Of a DNA stretch of 64,000 nucleotides, positions 50,597 to 59,185 are shown in pieces; position 1 is the first letter of the stretch, and the number at the start of each line of letters is the position of its first letter. The translations under genes were made by a program, and so were the position numbers. The notes under the pieces are model-generated. The model worked only from the letters and a program-made list of their open reading frames with translations. It had not been told where the DNA came from and made no database searches. Origin of the DNA: Viridilinea sp964592425 (GTDB lineage Bacteria > Chloroflexota > Chloroflexia > Chloroflexales > Chloroflexaceae); assembly GCA_964592425.1 (NCBI GenBank), contig CAZQCG010000001.1, positions 62,001-126,000 on the forward strand, written 5' to 3'.

Positions 50597-52519
50597 GTGA
50601 AGCGTAACAAAGTAATTAGCGCCGATGAGGCGGTGCGGGTGATTCTTGATGGGGACACCCTCACCACCAGTGGGTTTGTAGGCATCGGCTTTCCCGAGGC
50701 GCTGGCGGTGGCCCTTGAGCAGCGGTTTCAGACCACGGGCCATCCCCGTGATCTGACCCTGGTCTTTGTGGCGGGCCAGGGCGATGGGCGTCAGCGTGGC
50801 CTCAACCACTTCGCCCATGAGGGCATGGTCAGTCGGGCCATTGGCGGCCACTGGGGTCTGGCCCCGGCTCTTGGGCGTATGGCGCTTGATGGGCGGATCA
50901 AGGCCTACGGCCTGCCACAGGGGGTGATCTCGCACCTCTTCCGGGCAATTGCCGGACACAAGCCTGGGGTGATTACGCACGTCGGGCTACACACCTTTGT
51001 CGATCCACGCCTTGAGGGTGGGCAACTCAACGCGGTGACTACCGAACCGCTGGTTGAACTGATTGAGCTTGCCGGGAAGGAGTATCTCTTCTACAAAGCC
51101 TTCCCGATCAATGTTGGCCTGATCCGTGGCACCACCGCCGATGAAGAGGGCAACCTGACCATGGAACGCGAGGCACTGACCCTCGAAAGCCTCGCCATGG
51201 CCCAGGCAGTCAAGAATAGTGGCGGCATCGTGATCGCCCAGGTCGAGCGGGTGACCACCGAGCATCTACGTAGCCCCAAGGATGTCAAGATTCCTGGTAT
51301 TCTGGTCGATTGTGTGGTGGTTGCGCCGCCCGAGTTGCATCCCCAGACCTTCGCTGAGGATTACAACCCTGCCTATACCGGCGAGGTTCGCATTGCTCGT
51401 GGGCGCGTCAACTCGATGGCCCTCACGCCGCGTAAGGTGATCGCCCGCCGGGCCGCTCAGTTCCTCAAGATCAACGCCGTGGTCAACCTGGGGATTGGGA
51501 TGCCCGAAGGGGTGGCGCTGGTGGCGAGTGAAGAGGGTGTACTTGACCTGATTACACTCACGGTTGAGCCGGGCGGGATCGGTGGCATCCCTGCCGGGGG
51601 CTTGAGCTTCGGGGCCACGGCCAATGCCCAGGCGATCATCGACCAGCCCTACCAGTTCGACTTCTACGATGGTGGTGGGCTGGATCAGGCCTTTCTAGGT
51701 ATGGCGCAGGTCGATGCCCAGGGCAATGTTAATGTCAGCCGCTTTGGGCCGAAGTTCGCTGGTGCCGGTGGCTTCATCAACATCAGCCAGAATGCACGCA
51801 ATCTCTACTTCCTCGGCACGCTCACTGGCGATGCCCATGTGGTGGTTGAGGGCGGGCGGCTGCGCATTCTCCAGGAGGGCAAGACGCGCAAGTTTGTTGA
51901 GCGCGTCGAGCAGATCACTTTTAGTGGGGCTTATGCTGCCAGTCGCGGCCAGATCGTCCACTATCTAACCGAGCGGGCCGTCTTTCGGCTCACGCCGCAG
52001 GGGCTTGAGCTGATTGAGATCGCGCCAGGGCTGGATTGCGAACGTGATGTGCTGGCGCTGCTGGCCTTCCGCCCGCAGATCAGCCCGGAACTGCGCGTGA
52101 TGGACGAGCGCATCTTCAGTGAGCGCCTAATGGGCCTGGCCCAGTTGGCCCTGCTCAGCCTTGAGCAGCGCACACACTACAACCCCGAGGCCAATCTCAC
52201 CTTCGTCAACTTCGAGGGCTTGAACCTTGCCGGCCCAGAGGATGTGGCCGAACTGGCCGCCTACCTTGATGGCTTCTTCCAGAGCATCGGTCGGCAGACC
52301 AATGTGATTGTCAACTACGACAACTTCAACCTTAACCCTAACGCCGCCGATGCCTTCTATACGATGGTGCGTCAGAATACTGAGCGCTACTTCCTCTCTT
52401 CGACACGCTACTCGACCAACGCCTTCTTCCGCCGCCAGATCGGCGCTGGTCTTGCGACGATCGCTATGCACCAGAAGATCTATCGTAGCTTCGATGATGC
52501 CCGTGAGGGCCTGGGCTAG
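50597..52519 (+). CDS. CoA-transferase family I (propionate/acetyl-CoA type) with extra C-terminal domain
   Basis: A 640-residue protein. Residues 1 to about 480 are a fused alpha-beta CoA-transferase like propionate CoA-transferase: VNLGIGMPEGVALVASEEGV contains the probable catalytic Glu312, then LTVEPGGIGGIPAGGLSFG and HVVVEGGRLRILQEGK. Known members have about 520 residues. Here about 125 more follow (roughly 515-640), with alternating strands and helices (FVNFEGLNLAGPEDVAELAAYL, NVIVNYDNFNLNPNAADAFY). That layout resembles a STAS-like or subunit-interaction domain. GTG start at 50597. It sits between hemL and bchN; any tetrapyrrole role is context only. Confidence 0.85.
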   Translation: MKRNKVISADEAVRVILDGDTLTTSGFVGIGFPEALAVALEQRFQTTGHPRDLTLVFVAGQGDGRQRGLNHFAHEGMVSRAIGGHWGLAPALGRMALDGRIKAYGLPQGVISHLFRAIAGHKPGVITHVGLHTFVDPRLEGGQLNAVTTEPLVELIELAGKEYLFYKAFPINVGLIRGTTADEEGNLTMEREALTLESLAMAQAVKNSGGIVIAQVERVTTEHLRSPKDVKIPGILVDCVVVAPPELHPQTFAEDYNPAYTGEVRIARGRVNSMALTPRKVIARRAAQFLKINAVVNLGIGMPEGVALVASEEGVLDLITLTVEPGGIGGIPAGGLSFGATANAQAIIDQPYQFDFYDGGGLDQAFLGMAQVDAQGNVNVSRFGPKFAGAGGFINISQNARNLYFLGTLTGDAHVVVEGGRLRILQEGKTRKFVERVEQITFSGAYAASRGQIVHYLTERAVFRLTPQGLELIEIAPGLDCERDVLALLAFRPQISPELRVMDERIFSERLMGLAQLALLSLEQRTHYNPEANLTFVNFEGLNLAGPEDVAELAAYLDGFFQSIGRQTNVIVNYDNFNLNPNAADAFYTMVRQNTERYFLSSTRYSTNAFFRRQIGAGLATIAMHQKIYRSFDDAREGLG

Positions 52520-52576
52520 GCGCGACCGCACAGCCGATGCACCTCTTTTGTTTATATACCACGAGCTTTCATAAGA

Positions 52577-52585
52577 TGTTATAAT
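52577..52585 (+). promoter_or_regulatory. Extended -10 promoter of bchN-bchB-bciB-bchL
   Basis: TG-T-TATAAT (TG 52577-52578, TATAAT 52580-52585), the same ten-base ATGTTATAAT as before bchM. Both promoters also have TTTTG followed by an ATATA tract about 30 bases upstream of the box and a TTTCAT between them. No classical -35 is present. Confidence 0.6.
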
Positions 52586-52605
52586 GGCCCCCGATCAGCC
52601 TCCCC

Positions 52606-52626
52606 GTAGTTTGCACTCCGCACTAC
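52606..52626 (+). promoter_or_regulatory. GTAGT-N11-ACTAC element, copy 3 (bchN)
   Basis: Perfect inverted repeat with an 11-base spacer, 20 bases after the -10 box, ending 37 bases before the bchN ATG (38 for bchH). Confidence 0.65.
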
Positions 52627-52663
52627 GCCCCGTATGCAAACGACTCGCAAGGAGTCTCCTGCT

Positions 52664-53935
52664 ATGGCCCCGAAGAGCCCCTTTGTACGTGAAGACGGCA
52701 TCTATCACTCGTTTTGCGGCCTGGTCAGTGTTGGCTGGCTCTACCAGAAGATCAAAGACTCGTTCTTCCTTATTCTCGGCACCCATACCTGCGCCCACCT
52801 GCTGCAGAATACCCTTGGCGTAATGATCTTCGCCCGCCCGCGCTTTGCAGTCAGCCTGATGGAGGAAAGCGATCTCAGCTCGGCGCAGCCCCAGCTGGCC
52901 GATCAGATCGCCGAGATCAAGCGGGAGCATCGGCCCTCGGTGATCTTCCTGCTCTCTTCGTGTACACCTGAAGTGATGAAGGTAGAATTTGAGGGCCTGG
53001 CCCACTCACTCAGCACGCCTGAGGTGCCGGTGCTCTTTGTGCCCGCCTCGGGGCTTGATTTTACCTTCAGCCAGAGCGAGGACTCGGTGCTGCAGGCACT
53101 GCTGCCCTTCTGCCCGGTGGCACCTCCTGAAGATAAACGGGTGGTCTTCCTTGGCTCGGTCAACGATGTGATCGCCGACGACTTCAGCCTGGAGGCGGCC
53201 CGCCTCGGTATTCCGGTGGCCGGTTTTCTGCCCGCCAACCACTTCCACGAGCTACCGCCAATCGGCCCAGGCACCGTGATTGCCCCGTTGCAGCCCTTCC
53301 TGCCCAAAGTGGCCAACCTGCTGATCAATGAGCGCGATGCGACGGTGCTCAGTTCACTCTTCCCAATCGGCCCTGATGGCTGTCGGGCCTTCTGGGAGGA
53401 TCTGGCCGCCCACTTCGACCTCAAGGTTGACCTCGCTGCGCGTGAGGCAGCGGCATGGGAGCGCATCAGTGAACATACGGAACTGCTGCGCGGCAAGAAG
53501 ATCTTTATCGCGGCTGATACATTGCTTGAGTTGCCGTTGGCTCGTTTTGTACGCGCAGCCGGGGCCGAGGTGCTCGAATGCTCGACACCAGCGATCAACC
53601 GGCGCTTCCACGCCCGCGAACTGGCCCGGCTTGAAGGGGTGCGCCTGGTTGAGCAGGCCAACTTCAATCGCCAGTTGCGCAGCATCGCCGAAGAACAACC
53701 CGACCTGGTGATCTCGAATATCATCACCGCCAACCCGCTGGTTGGGCGCGGGGTGGTTGCCAAATGGGGCACCGAGTTCATCTTCTCGCCGATCCATGGC
53801 TGGGCCGGTGTGAATACCCTGGTCAACCTCTTTACCCGCTCGTTGCGCCGCCACGCCCGCCTCGACCCCCTTGGCCTCGACCCGGTCTGGACGGCTGGGG
53901 TGATGCCGAGTGCACCATCTGCCGGTCGGCCGTGA
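52664..53935 (+). CDS. bchN: Dark-operative protochlorophyllide reductase subunit N
   Basis: A 423-residue nitrogenase-like subunit that with BchB forms the catalytic core reducing ring D of protochlorophyllide. The cluster-ligand cysteines lie in YHSFCGLVSVGWLYQK, LGTHTCAHLLQN and FLLSSCTPEVMKVEF. ATG at 52664 is taken, with AAGGAG about nine bases upstream. First gene of a run bchN-bchB-bciB-bchL, behind its own extended -10 promoter. Confidence 0.96.
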   Translation: MAPKSPFVREDGIYHSFCGLVSVGWLYQKIKDSFFLILGTHTCAHLLQNTLGVMIFARPRFAVSLMEESDLSSAQPQLADQIAEIKREHRPSVIFLLSSCTPEVMKVEFEGLAHSLSTPEVPVLFVPASGLDFTFSQSEDSVLQALLPFCPVAPPEDKRVVFLGSVNDVIADDFSLEAARLGIPVAGFLPANHFHELPPIGPGTVIAPLQPFLPKVANLLINERDATVLSSLFPIGPDGCRAFWEDLAAHFDLKVDLAAREAAAWERISEHTELLRGKKIFIAADTLLELPLARFVRAAGAEVLECSTPAINRRFHARELARLEGVRLVEQANFNRQLRSIAEEQPDLVISNIITANPLVGRGVVAKWGTEFIFSPIHGWAGVNTLVNLFTRSLRRHARLDPLGLDPVWTAGVMPSAPSAGRP

Positions 53936-53978
53936 GCCTTAGAGGACGCCAAAACAACGCCTGACTACGGAGAAGAGT

Positions 53979-55628
53979 ATGCGTCTGGCTTACTGGATGT
54001 ACGAGGGCACCGCTCACCATGGGGTTGCGCGGGTGACCAACTCGATGCGTGGCGTCCACGCGGTCTTTCACGCCCCACAGGGTGATGACTATATCACGAC
54101 GATCTTTACCATGCTTGAGCGGACGCCGGCCTTTCCGGCCTTGACGATCAGCGTGGTGAGTGGTACCGACCTGGCCCGTGGCACACTCCGCCTGCCTGAG
54201 ACCTTGCGCCAGGTGGAAGCTACCCACCAGCCTGAGTTGATCGTTGTGGCGGCCTCCTGCTCGACCATTCTGCTGCAGGAGAATCTGGAGATCACCGCCC
54301 GTTCGTCCGGGCTCACCTGTGATGTGCTGGTCTATGATGCCAACCCCTACCGCATGCAGGAGACTGCCGCCGCCGATGGGCTCTTCAGCGAGTTAGTGCA
54401 GAAGTATGCTGCACCCCAGGCGCTCACAGCCTACCCCAGTGTCAATATCCTTGGCCCCTCGTCACTCGGCTTTCACGCTCGCCACGACCTGATCAGCCTG
54501 CGGCGGATGCTGAAGACCCTGGGCGTGGCCGTGAATGTGGTTGCGCCCTGGGGGGCCTCGGTGGCCGATTTGCAGCGCCTGCCAGCCGCCTGGCTCACCC
54601 TGGCACCCTACCGCGAGCTGGGTCGCCGGGCTGCCGATTGGCTTGAGAGCCGTTTTGGCACGCCTGCCCTGCGCGAGGCACCGATTGGGGTGCAGCCGAC
54701 CCTGCGCTGGCTTGAGGCCCTGGTTGAGCGCCTGAACGAGGTGGGTGCCCATCAGCCCACACCTGTTGCGCCGCTGCGCATACCCCCGCTCACCGAGTTC
54801 TCGCTTGATGGCCTCTCGGCTCCCTCCAACGTGCCCTGGTTTGCGCGTACCGCCGACATGGAGAGCTTCTCCGGCAAACGGGCCTTTGTCTTTGGCGATG
54901 CGACCCATACGGTCGGCGTTACCCGCTTCCTGGCCGACGAGCTTGGCATGCCGATTGTCGGTGCTGGTACCTACCTGCTGAAAGAGGCCGACTGGGTGCG
55001 TGAGCAACTGGCTGGCTATGTCGAACCTGAGCAGTTTCTGGCCACTGACACCTTTCAGCATGTCGCTGCACGGATCGCCGAACTGCGCCCCGACCTGGTC
55101 TGTGGTACGCAGATGGAGCGCCATACCGGGCGCAAGCATGACCTGAACGTAATGGTGATCGCGCCGCCGACGCATATCGAGAACCACCTGCTGGCTTATC
55201 GCCCCTTCCTCGGCTTTGATGGGGCCGATGTGATCGCCGACGAGGTCTCTACCACCTGTACGCTGGGCATGGAGAAACACCTGATCGATATGTTCGGCGA
55301 TGCCGGCCTGGACGATCCATCGGCCAGTGAGGCGGCCCCGGTTGCTGCGACAGTCGCAGTGGAGCATAACGGCCATAGCGCAACGGCCAGCGCAACGGCA
55401 GTAGCAACTGCTTCGACGGGCACCGCTGTTGTTGAAGCGATCAATAGTAGTGTTGCGAGCAGTGGCGCACCAGGCTGGACGCCTGAAGCCGAGGCTATGC
55501 TGAAGAAGATCCCCTTCTTTGTGCGTGGCCGGGCACGCAGCAATGTCGAGAAGTATGCCCGTGAGCGTGGAATCGCCACCATCACCGCCGACGTGTTGCT
55601 GGCAGCCAAGGAACAGATCGGCGCATAA
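53979..55628 (+). CDS. bchB: Dark-operative protochlorophyllide reductase subunit B
   Basis: A 549-residue partner of BchN. It begins MRLAYWMYEGTAHHGVARV, and VVAASCSTILLQENLE contributes the cysteine ligand; QMERHTGRKHDLNVMVIAPPTH is the conserved late segment. The C-terminal 50 residues (WTPEAEAMLKKIPFFVRGRA onward) are the PCP_red domain. Between core and tail lies a linker of about 55 residues rich in Ala, Thr, Ser and Val, low in complexity and longer than I would expect. It lies 43 bases after bchN and five before bciB. Confidence 0.96.
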   Translation: MRLAYWMYEGTAHHGVARVTNSMRGVHAVFHAPQGDDYITTIFTMLERTPAFPALTISVVSGTDLARGTLRLPETLRQVEATHQPELIVVAASCSTILLQENLEITARSSGLTCDVLVYDANPYRMQETAAADGLFSELVQKYAAPQALTAYPSVNILGPSSLGFHARHDLISLRRMLKTLGVAVNVVAPWGASVADLQRLPAAWLTLAPYRELGRRAADWLESRFGTPALREAPIGVQPTLRWLEALVERLNEVGAHQPTPVAPLRIPPLTEFSLDGLSAPSNVPWFARTADMESFSGKRAFVFGDATHTVGVTRFLADELGMPIVGAGTYLLKEADWVREQLAGYVEPEQFLATDTFQHVAARIAELRPDLVCGTQMERHTGRKHDLNVMVIAPPTHIENHLLAYRPFLGFDGADVIADEVSTTCTLGMEKHLIDMFGDAGLDDPSASEAAPVAATVAVEHNGHSATASATAVATASTGTAVVEAINSSVASSGAPGWTPEAEAMLKKIPFFVRGRARSNVEKYARERGIATITADVLLAAKEQIGA

Positions 55629-55632
55629 GCTT

Positions 55633-56886
55633 ATGAGCACCCTGTCTACCCGTCCTTTGCACGAGATCACCCTGCTGACCCAGGCCGAGCGCTTTAAGGG
55701 GCGCCCGAAGCTTTGTAGTGACTGCGGCATCTGCAGCAGTAGCCTGCAACCGCAGATGGCCCGGGCCTGTGTCTTTGTCAACAACCAGCACGAAGCGCTT
55801 GAGCACAAGCTGCATGGACGCAACCGTCACGATGGCGACGAGTTGCTCTTCGGGATCACCCGGGGCATTCACATCGCCCGCCTGCGCCCGGTCAACCAGG
55901 CGGCCCAGTGGAGTGGGATCGTCTCGCACCTGGGGGCGCTGTTGCTCGAACAGGGTCTGGTCGAGGGCGTGATCTGCGTCCATGCGGCTCCCGGCACTCG
56001 TTGGGCCCCCTTGCCGATCCTGGCCCGTACGCCTGAGGAGGTGCGGGCGAGCGCGGGGAACAAGCCCTGTATTGCGCCAAGCCTGGAGATCCTTGATGAA
56101 GTCCGGGCGAGTGGGCTAAAGCGGCTGGCCTTTATTGGCATGGGCTGCCAGGTGCATGCCCTGCGCGCCCTGGAAGATGAACTTGGCCTGGAGCGGCTCT
56201 ATGTGATCGGGCTGCCCTGCACCGATAATACAGCCTACCCCGATCTGATGCGCTTCTTGGGCGTTGTCTCGCGCTCACCGAAGACAGTGGTGCATCACGA
56301 ATTTATGCAGGACTTCCGCATCTGGATGCGTCACGAAGATGGCAGGGTCGAGAAGGTCAATTTTGTCGATCTTGATGTGAGCGCCCTGGGTGGCGAGCGG
56401 GGCATCTTCCCAGCTGCCTGCCTGAGCTGTTTCGACTACCAGAATGGGCTCTCCGACCTGACGATTGGCTATCTTGGTGCGCCGCTGCCGCCCGATGAAC
56501 GCTGGCAGTGGATGCTCGTACGTACCGAGCGAGGCCAGGAACTCTTTGATCGGTTACGTCCGCAGCTCGATTTGGGCACACCAGTTGATGCAGGCAATCG
56601 GCGCGAGGGGATCAAAGCCTATGTGGGCATGCTGCGGCGCCCGCGCAAACGCCCTGCGGCACCGGTGCGCAAGTTTGTGGCCTGGCTTCAGCGTAGCAAA
56701 GGCCCCAAAGGTTTTGAGTTTGCCCGCAGTGTGATCGAGCAGAAGCTGCTGCGCAACCTGGTCTATGTGCGTGATCAGCATGCCCGAATGGAGCAGCGCG
56801 TGGTGCCGGGCTACGTCTACCGGGCCCTGGCCTATCTCGCTGAGGTCTACGCAGAGGAATTTGGGCGCCCCCTGAAGCGCTCATAA
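55633..56886 (+). CDS. bciB: Divinyl (proto)chlorophyllide 8-vinyl reductase, BciB type
   Basis: A 417-residue member of the F420-hydrogenase beta-subunit (FrhB) family, the flavin/Fe-S protein BciB that reduces the C8-vinyl group with ferredoxin. The iron-sulfur cysteines include LCSDCGICSSS near residue 32 and a later FPAACLSCFDYQNGLSD; LKRLAFIGMGCQVHALRALE and the GLPCTDN motif follow. ATG at 55633 is five bases after the bchB stop; the frame is open further back inside bchB. Its place between bchB and bchL makes a role in the pigment pathway near certain. Confidence 0.88.
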   Translation: MSTLSTRPLHEITLLTQAERFKGRPKLCSDCGICSSSLQPQMARACVFVNNQHEALEHKLHGRNRHDGDELLFGITRGIHIARLRPVNQAAQWSGIVSHLGALLLEQGLVEGVICVHAAPGTRWAPLPILARTPEEVRASAGNKPCIAPSLEILDEVRASGLKRLAFIGMGCQVHALRALEDELGLERLYVIGLPCTDNTAYPDLMRFLGVVSRSPKTVVHHEFMQDFRIWMRHEDGRVEKVNFVDLDVSALGGERGIFPAACLSCFDYQNGLSDLTIGYLGAPLPPDERWQWMLVRTERGQELFDRLRPQLDLGTPVDAGNRREGIKAYVGMLRRPRKRPAAPVRKFVAWLQRSKGPKGFEFARSVIEQKLLRNLVYVRDQHARMEQRVVPGYVYRALAYLAEVYAEEFGRPLKRS

Positions 56887-56914
56887 GTTGATCCCCTAGA
56901 GAAGGAAGCTTTCC

Positions 56915-57733
56915 ATGTCGCTTATCCTGGCGGTCTATGGCAAGGGTGGCATCGGCAAATCGACCACCAGCGCAAACCTCTCGGCGGCAATGGCCCTCAA
57001 GGGTGCCAAAGTGCTGCAGATTGGCTGCGACCCCAAACATGACAGCACCTTCCCCCTGACCGGTATGCTGCAGCCGACGGTGATTGACGTGCTCGAAGAG
57101 GTCGATTTCCATATCGAAGATGTAACGCGCGAGGATGTCATCCGCACCGGTTTTGCCGGGGTCGATACGCTCGAAGCGGGTGGCCCACCGGCGGGCAGCG
57201 GTTGTGGCGGCTATGTCGTCGGCGAGACGGTCAAACTACTGAAAGAGTTTGGGCTCTACCACAAGTACGATGTCATCCTCTTCGACGTGCTGGGCGACGT
57301 GGTCTGCGGTGGCTTCTCTGCCCCATTGAACTATGCCGACTACGGCCTGATCATCGCCTGTAACGACTTCGACAGCATCTTTGCCGCTAACCGCCTCTGT
57401 CTGGCGATTGCCCAGAAGAGCCAGCGCCATAAGGTGACCATGGCCGGGCTGATTGCTAACCGGGTTGACCCGGATTTTGGCGGCACTGCCCTGCTTGAGC
57501 AGTTTGTTGAGACCGTGGGGACACGCATCATCGGGCGGGTGCCCTACCACGACCTGATCCGGCGCTCGCGCCTGGCTGGCAAGACCCTCTTCGAGATGGA
57601 GGGCGAGGGCAAGGAGTTGTGTGTGCAGCCCTTTAACGAGATGGCCGAACTGCTGCTTGGACAACCCGAGACGACGATCCCCAAACCGATGCACGACCGG
57701 GCGATCTTTGACGTGGTCGGTGGGTGGAAGTAG
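56915..57733 (+). CDS. bchL: Dark-operative protochlorophyllide reductase iron-sulfur ATPase BchL
   Basis: A 272-residue NifH-like homodimer that delivers electrons to BchNB with ATP hydrolysis. The P-loop is YGKGGIGKSTTSANL; the bridging [4Fe-4S] cysteines are in PPAGSGCGGYVVGE and LGDVVCGGFSAPL. The C-terminus (PKPMHDRAIFDVVGGW) is BchL-like. It follows bciB by 28 bases and precedes an unknown membrane-protein gene by 33. Confidence 0.97.
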   Translation: MSLILAVYGKGGIGKSTTSANLSAAMALKGAKVLQIGCDPKHDSTFPLTGMLQPTVIDVLEEVDFHIEDVTREDVIRTGFAGVDTLEAGGPPAGSGCGGYVVGETVKLLKEFGLYHKYDVILFDVLGDVVCGGFSAPLNYADYGLIIACNDFDSIFAANRLCLAIAQKSQRHKVTMAGLIANRVDPDFGGTALLEQFVETVGTRIIGRVPYHDLIRRSRLAGKTLFEMEGEGKELCVQPFNEMAELLLGQPETTIPKPMHDRAIFDVVGGWK

Positions 57734-57766
57734 CGCAAATCAGCTTTTAGCGACAGGTTACAGCGT

Positions 57767-59041
57767 ATGGGTGAGGCACGCAGCAACTACGCTCTGGCGG
57801 GAGTCGCTCTCTTCAATCCGATCGCGTCTGTCTTCTGGCTTGATCTTGTGCGTGGGCGGCGGCCAGGTCTGGGCATAGTCGCGGTGAGTGCGGCCGGGGC
57901 GGCCTGCGCCGCCCTGGCAGCCCCGCGTGAGCGCCCCTGGCGGGCGGTGGGGACAGGCCTGCTGGCAGCGGCCGGGGCAGCGGTGGCCGGGCTGGCGATG
58001 GATCGCTTCGTGGCCTGGGTCGAGGGGCGTGAGAGCCCCGCAGCGGCTCCTGACGCGCGGGATCTGCTGATACCGGCGGCAGCAGCGGCAGCTGGAGCTA
58101 TCGGGGCAATCGCGGTCGCCGGGCGTGCGCCGGTGACCTACGCACCCTACAGTGGGCGCGCCGGTGACTATCGCTGGGTCTCGGCAGAACCGCACCCTGC
58201 GGCCCGTCCGACAGCCTGGGCAGGCTATCTGGTTCACCAGCTGGCGGTCTGGGGCTGCGTCTATGCTGCGCAGCGTGCGCGTCCTGGCTACAGCGACGCG
58301 ATGCGCCCGCTCAACTGGACGACCCTCGGTGTCAATGTCGCCGGTGTGCTCCTGCACTATCTCCAATCGCGGCGCTACTACGACGGGCTGGCCCTTGATG
58401 TACCCGAAGGTTCCTCGCTGGGCTCGGCGGCCTTTGTACTGATGCTGATCCTGGCGATGGAGACGCCGCGGCGTGGCCTGATCCTCGGCCTGGGCAAGTC
58501 CGGCCTACCCGACGAATTGGTACGCTTTATTAAGTACTATCATGGCTACATGTTCAGCTGGGCCACGATCTATACCTTCTGGTACCACCCGATCGAGCCA
58601 CTCCCCGCGCACCTGGGCGGCTTGTACCACATGTTGCTGCTCTTTGTGCAATCATCGCTGATCTTCACCCGCGCCCATGTCGATCCGCGCTGGACGCTGG
58701 TGCTGGAGATGCTGGTGCTGCCGCATGCGGTGATTACCACCCTGCAGAAGCGTAGTGGCTTTGAAGGTATGTTCACCTTCGGTTTCCTGGGCATGTTCGT
58801 CCTTGCGCAGATGCACGGCCTGGGCCTCTCGCGTCAGGCCCGCCTGGGCATGGGGGCCGCCTATGGGGCGACCGCACTGGCCTACTACGGCGGGCGGCGC
58901 CAGTTGCACCATCTACCCGATACGATGCGCGTGCCGATCCTCGAGTATGTGATTGTCGGCATCCTGGCCGGGCTCTCGCTGGCTCTGCGTCAACTCCGAC
59001 GGACGGTGCAACCCGACCAGGCCGCGCCCCAACTGACCTGA
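57767..59041 (+). CDS. Unknown histidine-rich integral membrane protein downstream of bchL
   Basis: A 424-residue protein that I do not recognise. About eleven hydrophobic segments are visible; residues 1-120 are Ala/Gly-rich helices, the rest more distinctive. Twelve histidines occur, seven of them in a 92-residue stretch (His259, 274, 282, 288, 304, 320, 350), several in or beside helices: KYYHGYMFSWATIYTFWYHP, AHLGGLYHMLL, LVLPHAVITTL. There is one Cys (164) besides Cys47. Such spacing could bind metal or haem, but no family motif confirms it. The start is 33 bases after bchL, and no promoter lies between, so it is probably co-transcribed with bchN-B-L. Confidence 0.7.
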   Translation: MGEARSNYALAGVALFNPIASVFWLDLVRGRRPGLGIVAVSAAGAACAALAAPRERPWRAVGTGLLAAAGAAVAGLAMDRFVAWVEGRESPAAAPDARDLLIPAAAAAAGAIGAIAVAGRAPVTYAPYSGRAGDYRWVSAEPHPAARPTAWAGYLVHQLAVWGCVYAAQRARPGYSDAMRPLNWTTLGVNVAGVLLHYLQSRRYYDGLALDVPEGSSLGSAAFVLMLILAMETPRRGLILGLGKSGLPDELVRFIKYYHGYMFSWATIYTFWYHPIEPLPAHLGGLYHMLLLFVQSSLIFTRAHVDPRWTLVLEMLVLPHAVITTLQKRSGFEGMFTFGFLGMFVLAQMHGLGLSRQARLGMGAAYGATALAYYGGRRQLHHLPDTMRVPILEYVIVGILAGLSLALRQLRRTVQPDQAAPQLT

Positions 59042-59056
59042 GTAGTTACAAAATCA

Positions 59057-59118
59057 GCGATTCGCTACCAACACCTCGCTACCGATCACCGCTAGCGAGG
59101 TATTGACGTGCGAATCGC
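59057..59118. repeat. Nested inverted repeats at the end of the bch block
   Basis: An outer pair GCGATTCG (59057-59064) with CGAATCGC (59111-59118) encloses an inner pair ACCTCGCTA (59073-59081) with TAGCGAGGT (59093-59101). This could end the bchL transcript, but the 3' half overlaps the -35 box of the next promoter, so it might also act as an operator. Confidence 0.55.
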
Positions 59119-59131
59119 GCCCTACTATAAT
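59103..59131 (+). promoter_or_regulatory. Promoter of the DsbA-like gene
   Basis: TTGACG (59103-59108), 17-base spacer, TATAAT (59126-59131), about 48 bases from the predicted transcription start to the ATG. Confidence 0.8.
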
Positions 59132-59185
59132 GCAGTGCCGACCTTGGCAATGGCCAGCTAGATTGCGATTAAGGAGCCTCCTACG

